Shown here in pieces: positions 7,666 through 16,788 of a DNA stretch of 64,000 nucleotides. Within the stretch, counting starts at the first letter, position 1. Each line of letters begins with the position of its first letter. A model generated the notes under the pieces. The model saw only the letters and a program-made list of their open reading frames with translations, did no database searches and was not told the DNA's origin. Position numbers and translations under genes: made by a program. This DNA comes from Pseudooceanicola antarcticus (GTDB taxonomy: Bacteria; Pseudomonadota; Alphaproteobacteria; Rhodobacterales; Rhodobacteraceae): positions 1-64,000 of the forward strand of contig NZ_OBEA01000005.1 of assembly GCF_900215355.1 (NCBI RefSeq), in the 5' to 3' direction.

Positions 7666-7850
7666 CCCCGACGTCACGGGATACCATACCCACAAAGAAT
7701 CGGTTGCGTGGCGAGAATTTCGCAGTATTTTCGCGCCTCCATCCGAATTTTGGGTTGAATGCTGCGGGCTGCACCGACTAAGAGCCTCGCATCCACGAGA
7801 AACCGGGCCTGGTGCTTCTGCACGGGCCCCCGAATACGATAGGTTGTGAC

Positions 7851-8057
7851 ATGGCTGTCCAACAGAACAAAGTCTCCAAGTCGCGCCGCAACAATCGCCG
7901 CGCACACGACTCGCTGACGGCTGCAAACCCGAACGAGTGCCCCTCCTGCGGTGAGCTCAAGCGTCCGCATCACGTCTGCCCCTCCTGCGGTCACTACGCC
8001 GACCGTGAAGTTGTGGCCCAGGCCGACGAGATCGATCTGGACGAAGACGCGGCCTGA
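7851..8057 (+). CDS. rpmF: 50S ribosomal protein L32
   Basis: This 68-residue basic protein begins [20 protein letters not shown] and has C-P-S-C-G-E and C-P-S-C-G-H pairs, the four cysteines of zinc-type L32. The acidic C-terminal extension ([12 protein letters not shown]) is typical of Rhodobacterales. L32 is a late-assembling protein of the large subunit. The frame extends 13 codons upstream but the product start is fixed by the universal MAVQ. About 185 bases separate it from yceD, so it may also have its own promoter. Confidence 0.96.
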   Translation: MAVQQNKVSKSRRNNRRAHDSLTAANPNECPSCGELKRPHHVCPSCGHYADREVVAQADEIDLDEDAA

Positions 8058-8087
8058 GCCCGTGAATGTCGGGGGCGACCGTCCTAA

Positions 8088-9212
8088 ATGACCGCGACTG
8101 ATCCTTCAGCAACGGACCCGGACGGCTCCCGACCTGCCGATACCGCCACGCGGCGCATAAGGCTTTCGATCGACGCCATGGGCGGAGATCGTGGCCCTGC
8201 CGCGGTGGTGGCCGGTATGGCGCGTTCGGCGCGCAAGAATCCCGACATCGACTTCATCCTGCACGGTCCCGCCGAAGAGTTGGGCCGTCTTGTGGCACGC
8301 CGCAAGCAGCTGGCCGACCGGGTCGAGATCCGCGATGCCAGCGATGTGGTCACCATGGAGGACAAGCCCTCCCAGGTGGTGCGCCACGGCAAGGAGACCT
8401 CGATGTGGTCGGCGCTGGACGCGGTCCGCGCGGGCGATGCGGAGGTCTGCGTCTCCTGTGGCAACACCGGCGCGCTGATGGCGCTGTCGATGATGCGGCT
8501 GCGCAAGCTGCCGGGGGTGAACCGCCCCGCCATCGCCGTGCTCTGGCCGTCGCGCAACCCGCAGGGGTTCAACGTGATGCTGGACGTGGGCGCCGATATC
8601 CGCGCCGACGAGAAGGACCTGCTGCAATACGCCCTGATGGGGGCCTCCTATGCCCGCAACGGCATGGGGCTCGAGCGTCCGCGCATTGGCCTGCTCAACG
8701 TCGGCACCGAGGAACACAAGGGCCGGTCCGAGCTGAAGGCCGCCCATGAGCTGATCTCGGAGGCGGCCCAGAACGCGAATTTCGACTTCGTGGGCTTCGT
8801 CGAGGGCGGCGATATTCCGGGCGAGCGCTGTGACGTGATCGTCACCGACGGCTTCACCGGCAACGTGGCGCTGAAGACCGGAGAGGGCACGGCCTCTCTC
8901 ATCGGCGACTTCCTGCGCGAGGCCTTCAAGTTCTCGCCGCTGTCGCGCTTCGCTGCCGTTCTGGCCCTGACCTCGCTCAGGCGCCTGCAGAAACGCATTG
9001 ATCCGCGCCGCGTCAACGGCGGTGTCTTCCTCGGGCTCAACGGCCCGGTGGTGAAGAGCCATGGCTCTGCGGATGCCATGGGGGTTTCCGCCGCCATCAA
9101 ACTGGCCTATCAGCTGGCAGCCAGCGGCTTCCAGGGGAAGATCGCGGCACGGGTTGCATCCGCCGTTTCGCTGGCACAGGATGCCGCGGAACGAGGGACG
9201 GGGAACGTATGA
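8088..9212 (+). CDS. plsX: Phosphate acyltransferase PlsX
   Basis: This 374-residue protein has the PlsX hallmarks: SIDAMGGDRGP near the N-terminus, CVSCGNTGALMALSM, RPAIAVLWPS, LLNVGTEEHKG and DVIVTDGFTGNVALKTGEG. PlsX converts acyl-ACP plus phosphate to acyl-phosphate, the acyl donor for PlsY, linking fatty-acid synthesis to phospholipid synthesis at the membrane surface. It is longer than the roughly 340-residue average through a short N-terminal extension. Its end overlaps the fabH start by four bases (ATGA), so the two are probably translationally coupled. Confidence 0.96.
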   Translation: MTATDPSATDPDGSRPADTATRRIRLSIDAMGGDRGPAAVVAGMARSARKNPDIDFILHGPAEELGRLVARRKQLADRVEIRDASDVVTMEDKPSQVVRHGKETSMWSALDAVRAGDAEVCVSCGNTGALMALSMMRLRKLPGVNRPAIAVLWPSRNPQGFNVMLDVGADIRADEKDLLQYALMGASYARNGMGLERPRIGLLNVGTEEHKGRSELKAAHELISEAAQNANFDFVGFVEGGDIPGERCDVIVTDGFTGNVALKTGEGTASLIGDFLREAFKFSPLSRFAAVLALTSLRRLQKRIDPRRVNGGVFLGLNGPVVKSHGSADAMGVSAAIKLAYQLAASGFQGKIAARVASAVSLAQDAAERGTGNV

Positions 9213-10183
9213 CTATTCGCGCAGTGGCAACGGGTATCGGGCACTATCTTCCGGAACGTGTCGTCCCCAATGCCGAGTTTGAGAAGACACTCGACACCTC
9301 GGACGAATGGATTCGCACCCGCTCGGGTATCGAGCGGCGTCACTTCGCCGCCGAGGGCGAGACCACCTCGCAGATGGCCGTCCGCGCCGCGCGCAAGGCG
9401 CTTGAGATGGCCGAGCTGACGCCCGCCGATATCGACTGCGTCATCGTCGCCACCTCCACCCCCGATCTGACCTTCCCTTCCGTCGCCACCATGGTGCAGG
9501 AAGGCCTGGGGATGGAGCGGGGCTTCGGCTACGACGTGCAGGCGGTCTGCGCCGGCTTCATCTTCGCCCTGGCCAATGCCAACGGCATGATCCTGTCGGG
9601 CCAGGCCGAGCGCGTGCTGGTCATCGGCGCCGAAACCTTCTCTCGCATCATGGACTGGACCGACCGCTCGACCTGCGTGCTCTTCGGCGATGGCGCCGGC
9701 GCGCTGGTGCTGGAAGCGCGCACCGGCTCGGGCTCTTCCGATGATCGGGGCATCCTGTCGGTCGATCTGAACTCGGACGGGCGCTACCGCGAGATGCTTT
9801 ACGTCGACGGCGGGGTTTCGACCACCGGCGAGGCGGGCAAGCTGCGCATGCAGGGCAACCCGCTCTTCCGCCAGGCCGTCGGCAAGCTGACCGAGACCGC
9901 CGACCGGGCGCTGGAGAAGGCCAAGCTGACCTCCGACGACGTCGACTGGATCGTGCCGCACCAGGCCAATATCCGCATCATCCAGGGCACCGCAAAAAAG
10001 ATGGGCCTGCCGATGGAGAAGGTGATCGTCACCGTCCAGGACCACGGCAACACCTCTGCCGCCTCGATCCCGCTGGCCCTGTCGGTCGGCGTTTCGGACG
10101 GGCGGATCACCCCCGGACAACTGCTGGTCGCCGAGGCCATCGGCGGCGGTCTGGCCTGGGGCTCGGTGGTGCTGCGCTGGTAA
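9209..10183 (+). CDS. fabH: Beta-ketoacyl-ACP synthase III
   Basis: This 324-residue enzyme has the FabH triad: the cysteine in DVQAVCAGFIFAL, the histidine in VPHQANIRI and the asparagine in GNTSAASIP. The N-terminal GIGHYLPERVV and TRSGIERRHF are also typical. FabH condenses acetyl-CoA with malonyl-ACP to start each round of fatty-acid synthesis. The start overlaps plsX by four bases. The plsX-fabH pair couples initiation of fatty-acid synthesis with acyl transfer to phospholipid. Confidence 0.96.
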   Translation: MTIRAVATGIGHYLPERVVPNAEFEKTLDTSDEWIRTRSGIERRHFAAEGETTSQMAVRAARKALEMAELTPADIDCVIVATSTPDLTFPSVATMVQEGLGMERGFGYDVQAVCAGFIFALANANGMILSGQAERVLVIGAETFSRIMDWTDRSTCVLFGDGAGALVLEARTGSGSSDDRGILSVDLNSDGRYREMLYVDGGVSTTGEAGKLRMQGNPLFRQAVGKLTETADRALEKAKLTSDDVDWIVPHQANIRIIQGTAKKMGLPMEKVIVTVQDHGNTSAASIPLALSVGVSDGRITPGQLLVAEAIGGGLAWGSVVLRW

Positions 10184-10303
10184 TCGGGCACCCTGCCCGC
10201 GCCCCGAGTTTCGACACAAGTTCAAGCCATTGCGGCAAACCGTTGATATTGACTCGGAAAAACGGGCAAGCCTATGCTCGCTGCAACCAGAAAGGGACCG
10301 GCG

Positions 10304-10609
10304 ATGAGTGAAAAGACACTGACCCGAATGGATCTGAGCGAAGCCGTCTTCCGCGAGGTTGGCCTGTCGAGAAACGACTCGGCCCAGCTTGTCGAATCCG
10401 TGCTCAACCACATGTCCGACGCGCTGGTGCGTGGCGAACAGGTGAAGATCTCTTCCTTCGGCACCTTCTCGGTGCGCGAGAAGGCGGCGCGCGTCGGGCG
10501 CAACCCGAAGACCGGCCAGGAAGTGCCGATCAACCCGCGCCGTGTCCTGACCTTCCGGCCCTCGCACCTGATGAAGGATCGCGTGGCAGCCGGCAACAAG
10601 GACGGCTGA
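10304..10609 (+). CDS. ihfA: Integration host factor subunit alpha
   Basis: This 101-residue HU/IHF-fold protein reads [17 protein letters not shown] at the start and [20 protein letters not shown] in the DNA-bending arm, with the conserved proline at the tip. IHF-alpha pairs with IHF-beta to bend DNA at specific sites in nucleoid structure, recombination and regulation. The open frame begins ten codons earlier, but AAAGGGACCGGCG places the ribosome site for the ATG at 10304. There are 120 bases after fabH, so it may be transcribed both from the operon and from its own promoter. Confidence 0.95.
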   Translation: MSEKTLTRMDLSEAVFREVGLSRNDSAQLVESVLNHMSDALVRGEQVKISSFGTFSVREKAARVGRNPKTGQEVPINPRRVLTFRPSHLMKDRVAAGNKDG

Positions 10610-10620
10610 GGCCCCCCGCA

Positions 10621-11406
10621 ATGCCCAAGTCAGCAGATGCGTTCCGCACGATCTCCGAGGTCGCCGAGTGGCTCGAGACCCCGGCCCATGTGCTGCGCTT
10701 CTGGGAAAGCAAGTTCAGCCAGGTCCGTCCGGTGAAGCGCGCCGGCGGGCGCCGCTACTATCGTCCCTCCGACATGGAATTGCTGGGCGGAATCAAGCGC
10801 TTGCTCCATGAAGAGGGGATGACCATCAAGGGCGTGCAGAAGCTGCTGCGCGACCGGGGCACCCAGCATGTCGCCGCCATGTCGCCGCCGCTGGAAGACC
10901 TGGCGGTGCCGCTGGAAGCCGAGATCGTCACGCTCAAACCGCGTAAGACCGCCCCCCCTGCCGAGGCCGCCCCCGAGACCAGCTCCGAAGCGCCGGCCGC
11001 ACCCGCAGAGGGCCCCGGCCCGATGACCGCGCCCGATGGCTCGGAAGCCGGGGCACAGGTCGCGGGCGCTGGCGAAGGCGCGGTGGTTGCCGGCCATGGC
11101 ACGGATGAGGCTCCTGCCGAGCTGCCTGATCCCGCGCCCGCCGCCGAGGCCGAGGCCCCCGTCACCACCACCGCCGAGAAGACGCCCGAGGAAGAGCTGA
11201 ACCTCTTCTCCGATCTCGCCGCCGCCGCCGAAGACGCCGCAGCGCCCGAGACTGCCGAGCCGGTGATTCCCGACGACCCCGAGGATGACGACCTGGCCCC
11301 CGCGCCCGGCATCCTGGCGCGACTCGCCGCCCGCACCACGCCCCTGCCCGGCCCTGTCGCGGCCGAAGCCCTGGCGCTGGCGCGTCGACTTCCCGCCCTC
11401 GACTGA
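10621..11406 (+). CDS. MerR-family transcriptional regulator
   Basis: This 261-residue protein has an N-terminal MerR winged helix: [39 protein letters not shown] and [20 protein letters not shown]. The remainder is long, low in complexity, rich in Ala, Pro and Glu (about residues 105-230) and has no recognisable effector domain, so the signal is unknown. A MerR-type gene directly after ihfA is a widespread proteobacterial arrangement. It starts 11 bases after ihfA and is probably co-transcribed. Confidence 0.88.
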   Translation: MPKSADAFRTISEVAEWLETPAHVLRFWESKFSQVRPVKRAGGRRYYRPSDMELLGGIKRLLHEEGMTIKGVQKLLRDRGTQHVAAMSPPLEDLAVPLEAEIVTLKPRKTAPPAEAAPETSSEAPAAPAEGPGPMTAPDGSEAGAQVAGAGEGAVVAGHGTDEAPAELPDPAPAAEAEAPVTTTAEKTPEEELNLFSDLAAAAEDAAAPETAEPVIPDDPEDDDLAPAPGILARLAARTTPLPGPVAAEALALARRLPALD

Positions 11407-11410
11407 GGTT

Positions 11411-11440
11411 TTTCAGGCTCTTTCGGGGCCCTGAAATTTT
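11411..11440 (+). terminator. Terminator-like hairpin after the merR-type gene
   Basis: TTTCAGG at 11411-11417 pairs with CCTGAAA at 11430-11436, with the inner bases partly paired, followed by TTTT. It lies a few bases after the stop of the merR-type gene and before tRNA-Pro. Confidence 0.5.
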
Positions 11441-11504
11441 CCCGTCCGAGGCGCAGAAAAAGCCCTTGCCCTCACCCGCAGATCGGATAGAAAGCGCGAA
11501 CCGT

Positions 11505-11581
11505 CGGGCTATAGCGCAGCCTGGTAGCGCGTCCGTCTGGGGGACGGAAGGTCGCAGGTTCGAGTCCTGCTAGCCCGACCA
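11505..11581 (+). tRNA. tRNA-Pro (anticodon GGG)
   Basis: A 77-base cloverleaf is visible: acceptor CGGGCTA (11505-11511) pairs with TAGCCCG (11571-11577), followed by encoded ACCA. The D-loop region has AGCGCAGCCTGGTAGCGC, the anticodon stem TCCGT/ACGGA frames loop CTGGGGG, and the T-arm has GGTTCGAGTCC. The loop gives anticodon GGG, reading CCC and CCU proline codons. The CCA end is encoded. Confidence 0.95.
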
Positions 11582-11594
11582 CTTCCTCCAAAGT

Positions 11595-11633
11595 ACATGC
11601 CTGACGCGGGACTCTCTTCCCGCGTCGGCATGT
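11595..11633 (+). terminator. Long hairpin downstream of tRNA-Pro
   Basis: ACATGCC (11595-11601) and GACGCGGGA (11603-11611) pair with TCCCGCGTC (11618-11626) and GGCATGT (11627-11633), a 16-bp stem with one bulged T and a six-base loop. No T-run follows, so it may act as a processing or Rho-assisted stop rather than as a classical intrinsic terminator. Confidence 0.5.
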
Positions 11634-11725
11634 CTTCCGACTTCCCTTCGGTAGCATCTGGTCATAACCTGCCCTCCCGAGAGCGCCCCGCCGGGTGACG
11701 CCCTCTGTCGAGCGAAGGACCATTC

Positions 11726-12802
11726 ATGACCGGCATCCTGCCCAGCCAGCATCTGAAACGCATGATCGCCGCGGGCGAGATCGCCGGGTCACCTGCGATC
11801 ACCGAGGCACAGATCCAGCCCGCCAGCCTCGACCTGCGCCTGGGCCATACCGCCTGGCGCGTGCGCGCCTCTTTCCTGGCCGGAAAGGGCCGCAGCGTGG
11901 CCGAGCGGCTGGCCGAGTTCGAGATGCACAAGGTCGACCTCTCGGAAGGCGCGGTGCTCGAGAAGGGCTGCGTCTACGTGGTGCCGCTGATGGAAAGCCT
12001 CGCGCTGCCCGACCGCATCGCCGCCATGGCCAATGCGAAAAGCTCGACCGGACGGCTGGACCTGCTGACCCGGCTGATCACCGACGAGGGCACGGAGTTC
12101 GACCGAATCCCCGCCGGCTACACCGGCCCGCTATATGCCGAAATCTGCCCGCGCAGCTTCTCGGTCCTGGTGCGACCGGGCATGCGGCTGAACCAGATCC
12201 GTTTCCGAGACGGCCAGGCGACGCTTTCGGACACGGCGCTGAAGGCGCTGCATGCCGAGACCCCGCTGGTCGATGTCGCCGCCGTCATCGAACAGGGCCT
12301 TGGTTTCTCGGTCGATCTCTCGCCCGGGCCGGACCGGCTGGTCGGCTACCGCGCCAAGCCCCATACCGGGGTCATCGACCTCGACCGCATCGGCCAATAC
12401 GACCCGCGCGAGTTCTGGGAACCCGTGCGCACCGATGCGCATCAGATCATCCTCGATCCCGGCGCCTTCTATATCCTGGTCAGCCGCGAGGCGGTGACCA
12501 TCCCCCCCGATTACGCCGCCGAGATGGCCCCCTACCTGGCCATGGTCGGCGAGTTCCGCGTCCACTACGCGGGCTTCTTCGATCCGGGCTTCGGCTATGC
12601 CGAGGCGGGCGGCAGCGGCTCTCGCGGGGTGCTCGAGGTGCGCTGCCACGAGGCGCCCTTCGTGCTGGAGCATGGCCAGGTCGTCGGACGGCTGGTCTTC
12701 GAGACAATGGCCGAGCGTCCCGAGATGCTCTACGGCGCGGATATCGCCTCGAATTACCAGGGTCAGGGGCTGAAGCTGTCGAAGCATTTCAGCACGCCCT
12801 GA
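11726..12802 (+). CDS. dcd: dCTP deaminase, double-length rhodobacterial form
   Basis: This 358-residue protein contains two dUTPase/DCD-like beta-barrel halves. The first half has AQIQPASLDLRLG, AKSSTGRLDLLTRLITD and GYTGPLYAEI; the second has AGFFDPGFGYAEAG, RGVLEVRCHEAPFVLEHGQ and VVGRLVFE. Standard Dcd is about 190 residues, so this is a tandem form seen in alphaproteobacteria. The known reaction is deamination of dCTP to dUTP, the source of dUMP for thymidylate synthesis. Which half holds the active site cannot be settled by eye. It is followed after 25 bases by the MFS gene. Confidence 0.88.
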   Translation: MTGILPSQHLKRMIAAGEIAGSPAITEAQIQPASLDLRLGHTAWRVRASFLAGKGRSVAERLAEFEMHKVDLSEGAVLEKGCVYVVPLMESLALPDRIAAMANAKSSTGRLDLLTRLITDEGTEFDRIPAGYTGPLYAEICPRSFSVLVRPGMRLNQIRFRDGQATLSDTALKALHAETPLVDVAAVIEQGLGFSVDLSPGPDRLVGYRAKPHTGVIDLDRIGQYDPREFWEPVRTDAHQIILDPGAFYILVSREAVTIPPDYAAEMAPYLAMVGEFRVHYAGFFDPGFGYAEAGGSGSRGVLEVRCHEAPFVLEHGQVVGRLVFETMAERPEMLYGADIASNYQGQGLKLSKHFSTP

Positions 12803-12827
12803 GCCCAGCAGAAGACCCCGAAGACCC

Positions 12828-13967
12828 ATGCCCCTGATGACCAAGCCCCTAGCCCTGATGACCGGCGCCATCGCCGTCGTGGGGGCGAACTCCATGGTGC
12901 TGGCGCCGATCACCGCCGCCGTGGCCCGTGACCTGGGCGGCGACCCGGCCGAGATCCTGCAGGCCGCCGCCGCCTATGGCGGCACCACGGCGCTTTCGGC
13001 GCTGTTGCTCGCCCCGCGTGCCGACCGCATCGGGCCCGGGCCTGCGCTGATGCAGGCGCTGGTGCTGCTGCTGGTCTCTCTGGTGGGGTCCGTGCTGGCA
13101 CCCGACAAATGGGTGCTGATCCTCTTCCAGGCCATCGGCGGCCTCGGCGCGGGCATGGCGATCCCCGCGATCTACGCCCTCGCCCCGGAGCTGGGCCCCG
13201 AGGGCGAAGAGAAACGCTCCATGGGGATCGTGTTGTCGGGCTGGACGCTGGCGCTGGTGGCCGGTGTGGCGGGCTCGGGCTTCCTGGCCGAATGGGCCGG
13301 ATGGCGGGCGGTCTACCTGGCGCTGCTGCTCTGCATGTCGCTGCTCTATGTCGCGCTGCGCCGCACCGATCTGTCGGTACGCACTACCGGCAGCGCCAGC
13401 ACGCCGCTAACGGCGCTGCGGGTGCCCGGCATTGCGCGGGGGCTGATGGCGGCGGGGCTGCTGATGACCGGCTTCTACGGCACCTATGCCTTCATCGGCG
13501 CCCATGTGGCCGAAGGCCTGGGGCGCGGCACCGATGCCGCCGGTTTCGTGACGCTCTGCTACGGGGTGGGATTCGGGCTGTCGAGCTTCCTCGACCGCTA
13601 CCTGGACCGGTTGCCGCAGCATCTGGCCGGGGCGATCTCATTCGCGGGGCTGGGGCTGGTCTACATGGCCATGGCCGCCGGTTCGGGGCACTTCGTGCTG
13701 CTGTCGGTACTGGCGCTCTTCTGGGGGATCGTGCAGCACCTGGGGCTGAACTTCGTGGTCTCGCGCCTGGCGGGGCTCGACAGCTCGCAGCGCGGCGCGA
13801 TCCTGGGGCTCAACTCCTCGATCACCTACCTGGCGGTGCTGGGCGGCGCGCTCAGCTTCCGGCTGCCCTACGAAGCGGGCGGGCTGGCCTGGTGCAACCT
13901 GATCTCGGCCAGCTGCTGCGCCATCGCCCTGATCGAATGCCTGGCCCCGCGCCGCGTGGCGATCTGA
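12828..13967 (+). CDS. MFS transporter
   Basis: This 379-residue protein shows about twelve hydrophobic segments with the major-facilitator layout: a loop 2-3 motif around LLAPRADRIGPG, a central hydrophilic loop (RRTDLSVRTTGSAS) and a second half starting near LMAAGLLMTGFYGTYAF. It resembles drug/sugar exporter-type MFS proteins, but the substrate cannot be read from sequence. An alternative start is the ATG at 12837. It may be co-transcribed with dcd. Confidence 0.8.
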   Translation: MPLMTKPLALMTGAIAVVGANSMVLAPITAAVARDLGGDPAEILQAAAAYGGTTALSALLLAPRADRIGPGPALMQALVLLLVSLVGSVLAPDKWVLILFQAIGGLGAGMAIPAIYALAPELGPEGEEKRSMGIVLSGWTLALVAGVAGSGFLAEWAGWRAVYLALLLCMSLLYVALRRTDLSVRTTGSASTPLTALRVPGIARGLMAAGLLMTGFYGTYAFIGAHVAEGLGRGTDAAGFVTLCYGVGFGLSSFLDRYLDRLPQHLAGAISFAGLGLVYMAMAAGSGHFVLLSVLALFWGIVQHLGLNFVVSRLAGLDSSQRGAILGLNSSITYLAVLGGALSFRLPYEAGGLAWCNLISASCCAIALIECLAPRRVAI

Positions 13968-13973
13968 GCCGGC

Positions 13974-14162
13974 TCAGAACTTGCCGAGCCGCCGGATCAC
14001 ACGCTGCGCCTGGCGGGCGTTGCGGGCCATCTTCTTGCTTTGCCTGGCGCGCTGCTTCGCCTTCGGATCGTCCCCGGCCATGCGGTCGATACCGGCGTTG
14101 AGCCCCCGGTTCACCCCCCGGCGCAGCAGGCGATTGAAGATCATGCGGAACATGCGGTCCAT
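13974..14162 (-). CDS. Small basic hypothetical protein
   Basis: This 62-residue protein is extremely basic (FNRLLRRGVNRGLN, then KAKQRARQSKKMARNARQAQ) and predicted helical. It has no signal peptide or membrane segment. I do not recognise a named family. It is convergent with the MFS gene, six bases away, and has its own minus-strand start. Basic helical proteins like this may bind nucleic acid, but nothing here proves it. Confidence 0.55.
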   Translation of the reverse strand: MDRMFRMIFNRLLRRGVNRGLNAGIDRMAGDDPKAKQRARQSKKMARNARQAQRVIRRLGKF

Positions 14163-14240
14163 GGGATACCCCTTTGATTGAGGCCCGAGCCTAGCAGATC
14201 CGCGCCCCGAATGCAGGCCCGTCTCACACAGAGGTGAGCC

Positions 14241-14945
14241 TCAGGCGTCATCCTCGAACATATCGGCCTGATCCTCGTCTCCATCGCCCTCTTCTTCGTC
14301 GCCTTGGCGACCGGGCGGCGGACGGCTGTCCAGCAGACCGGCGGCGCGCAGGTCCTTGAGGCCCGGCAGGTCGCGCGGGGTCTCGAGCCCGAAGTGATCG
14401 AGGAAAGAGGGCGTGACCACGAAGGTCACCGGGCGGCCCGGTGTCATGCGACGACGGCCGAACCTGATCCACTCCAGTTCCAGCAGCAGGTCGATGGTGC
14501 CCCGGCTGACCGAAACGCCGCGGATCTCTTCGATCTCGGCGCGGGTGACGGGCTGGTGGTAGGCGATGATGGCCAGGGTCTCGATCGCGGCGCGGCTCAG
14601 CTTGCGCGTCTCGACGGTTTCCTTCTGCATCAGGTAGCCCAGGTCGGGCGCGGTGCGGATCGCCCAGGCCTCGGCCACGCGGACGACGTTGACGCCCCGG
14701 CCCTCGTAGCGCTTGCGCAGGTTCTCGACCGCCGCCGCGCCATCGCAGCCATGCGGCATGCGGGCGTTGAGATCGGCGATGGAGACCGGCTCGGCCGAGG
14801 CGAAGAGGATCGCCTCGACCATGCGCTCCTGCTCGGCCAGCGGCGGTGCCTCGAAGAGGCTTTCGCGCGGGCCTTCGTCTTCGGTGCTCTCCGAGGGCGG
14901 GATCTGGTCTTCGGTCATCTCGGGGTCCTTGGGGGTGTCAGCCAT
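14241..14945 (-). CDS. scpB: Segregation and condensation protein B
   Basis: This 234-residue protein has the ScpB winged-helix repeats: MVEAILFASAEPVSIADLN, SRAAIETLAIIAYHQPVTRA, EIEEIRGVSVSRGTIDLLLE and FVVTPSFLDHFGLETPRDLP. ScpB dimers with ScpA bridge the heads of SMC and drive chromosome compaction. The N- and C-terminal tails are acidic and unstructured. It overlaps scpA by eight bases on the same strand and ends the argS-SPOR-nagZ-scpA-scpB run. Confidence 0.93.
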   Translation of the reverse strand: MADTPKDPEMTEDQIPPSESTEDEGPRESLFEAPPLAEQERMVEAILFASAEPVSIADLNARMPHGCDGAAAVENLRKRYEGRGVNVVRVAEAWAIRTAPDLGYLMQKETVETRKLSRAAIETLAIIAYHQPVTRAEIEEIRGVSVSRGTIDLLLELEWIRFGRRRMTPGRPVTFVVTPSFLDHFGLETPRDLPGLKDLRAAGLLDSRPPPGRQGDEEEGDGDEDQADMFEDDA

Positions 14946-15792
14946 TGTCGCGGCCCTCGCGGCGGCGCAGCTGGATGGGCGCGAAGGTTTCGGACTGGCG
15001 GATCATCACCTTGCCCTCCTTGGCGAGTTCCAGGGAGGCGGCGAAGGTGGCAGCGGTCACCGAGCGCCGCCGCATCGGGTCGCCGGTCCAGCCGGGCGGC
15101 ATATAGGCGGCCAGCTCGGTCCAGGTGCCGGCGAAGGCGACCATGCCGCGCATGTGCTCCAGCGCCTGTTCCATGGTGTAGACATTGTCCCGGTCCATGA
15201 CGAAGGGACGGAATTCGTCCTTGGTGCGGATGCGGGCATAGGCCTGCATGAGCTCCAGCAGGGTCGCGGAATAGGTGACCTTGCGCACCCGCTCGACCTG
15301 CTCGGGCACGCCTCGCACGAAGAAGTCGCGGCCCTTCTGGTCGCGCGCCATCAGCCGGGCGGCCACGTCGCGCATGGCCTGCAGCCGCTCAAGCTGGAAG
15401 GCCAGGTGCGCGGCCAGTTCCTCGCCCGAGGGGCCTTCCTCCTCGGGATCGGGGGGCAGCAGCAGGCGCGATTTCAGGAAGGCCAGCCAGGCGGCCATGA
15501 CCAGGTAGTCGGCGGCCAGCTCGATGCGCAGCGACTTGGCCTTCTCGACGAAGGCCAGGTATTGTTGCGCCAGCATGAGGATCGAGATCTTGCGCAGATC
15601 GACCTTCTGGGTCCGTGACAGGGTCAGCAGCAGGTCAAGCGGGCCCTCGAAGCCCTCCACGTCGACGATCAGGGCTTCCGCCGCCAGCCTCTCGGCAACG
15701 GTGATCTCGGCCTGGGTGCCGGGGCCCTGGTCCGGTCCCGGCTCAAGCCGCCGCCCTCGGGGCGGGTCTTCCTGGAAATCGTCAGAGGCCAT
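14938..15792 (-). CDS. scpA: Segregation and condensation protein A (kleisin)
   Basis: This 284-residue protein shows the ScpA N-terminal signature FEGPLDLLLTLSRTQKVDLR and KISILMLAQQYLAFVEKAK, then AADYLVMAAWLAFLKSRLLL, and a C-terminal winged helix with TAATFAASLELAKEGKVMIR. ScpA is the kleisin that links the SMC head and neck and binds ScpB. It starts three bases after nagZ ends, so it is almost certainly in the same operon. Confidence 0.93.
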   Translation of the reverse strand: MASDDFQEDPPRGRRLEPGPDQGPGTQAEITVAERLAAEALIVDVEGFEGPLDLLLTLSRTQKVDLRKISILMLAQQYLAFVEKAKSLRIELAADYLVMAAWLAFLKSRLLLPPDPEEEGPSGEELAAHLAFQLERLQAMRDVAARLMARDQKGRDFFVRGVPEQVERVRKVTYSATLLELMQAYARIRTKDEFRPFVMDRDNVYTMEQALEHMRGMVAFAGTWTELAAYMPPGWTGDPMRRRSVTAATFAASLELAKEGKVMIRQSETFAPIQLRRREGRDNG

Positions 15793-15795
15793 GCG

Positions 15796-16788
15796 TTACC
15801 CGTTCAGAAGAGCGGACAGCTTGGCTTTCAGAGCGGCAATGTCAAGCGCGGGGGGCGCGGAGCGGGCGGCCAGGGCGCGGGCGGCACGGGCCTCTGCCGC
15901 GGCGGTCATCGGCCCCGCAGCCGCCGCCACGCGGGCGCGATGGCGGAGCGGCGCATTGCAGAAGAGCACAAGGTCACAGCCGGCCTCGAGCGCACCGACC
16001 GCACGCTCTGCCGGGCTGCCCGAGAGCGCCTTCATCGAGATGTCATCGGTCATCAGCAGACCGTCATAGCCGATACGCTCGCGGATCACCTGGACCACCT
16101 TCGGCGACAGGGTCGCAGGCAGATCGGGGTCTATGGCATCGAAGACAAGATGCCCGGTCATCGCCATGGGCAGATCGCAGAGCGCCCGGAACGGCGCGAA
16201 GTCCACCGCTTCCAGCTCTTCCAGCGAGGCCGTGACCCGCGGCAGATCCGCATGGCTGTCGACCTGGGCGCGACCGTGACCCGGCATGTGTTTCATCACC
16301 GGCAGCACGCCACCGGCCATCAGCCCCTCTGCCACCGCGCGGGCCAGTTCGGCCACCCGCCCCGCCTCTGTGCCATAGCAACGCGAATGCAGGAAGCTGT
16401 GGGTCTCGGGCAGGCGCACGTCGCACATGGGCGCGCAATCCACGTCGATCCCCGCCGCGCGAAGCTCGAGCGCGGTGATCTGGTAGCGCAGCCTCATGGC
16501 CTCGGCGGCCTTCTCGCCCGCGGCCTCGGCGAAATCGAAAGGGGCGCTCCAGTTGGTGGCCAGCGGCTCGCGCAGGCGCTGGACCCGCCCGCCCTCCTGG
16601 TCGACGAGGATCGGCGCATCGCGGCCAACCGCATCGCGCAGCGCGTCACAGAGCGCTCGAGTCTGCTCGAGGCTTTCGATATTGCGGGCAAAGAGGATGA
16701 AGCCCCAGGGGTCGGCGTCGCGCAGCACCCGCGCTTCGCGGCGGCCAAGTTTCGTGCCGGTCGGGTCGAGGATCGTGGCGCCGGGCAT
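15796..16788 (-). CDS. nagZ: Beta-N-acetylhexosaminidase NagZ
   Basis: This 330-residue GH3 enzyme shows DADPWGFILFARNIES, LVDQEGGRVQRLREP, KHMPGHGRAQVDSHADLP (the catalytic His/Asp loop characteristic of NagZ) and LLMTDDISMKAL with the nucleophile aspartate. NagZ removes N-acetylglucosamine from muropeptides in cell-wall recycling in the cytoplasm. The start at 16788 shares one base with the stop of the SPOR gene (TAATG); the frame is open for eight more codons, but MPGATIL matches the family start better. Confidence 0.92.
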   Translation of the reverse strand: MPGATILDPTGTKLGRREARVLRDADPWGFILFARNIESLEQTRALCDALRDAVGRDAPILVDQEGGRVQRLREPLATNWSAPFDFAEAAGEKAAEAMRLRYQITALELRAAGIDVDCAPMCDVRLPETHSFLHSRCYGTEAGRVAELARAVAEGLMAGGVLPVMKHMPGHGRAQVDSHADLPRVTASLEELEAVDFAPFRALCDLPMAMTGHLVFDAIDPDLPATLSPKVVQVIRERIGYDGLLMTDDISMKALSGSPAERAVGALEAGCDLVLFCNAPLRHRARVAAAAGPMTAAAEARAARALAARSAPPALDIAALKAKLSALLNG

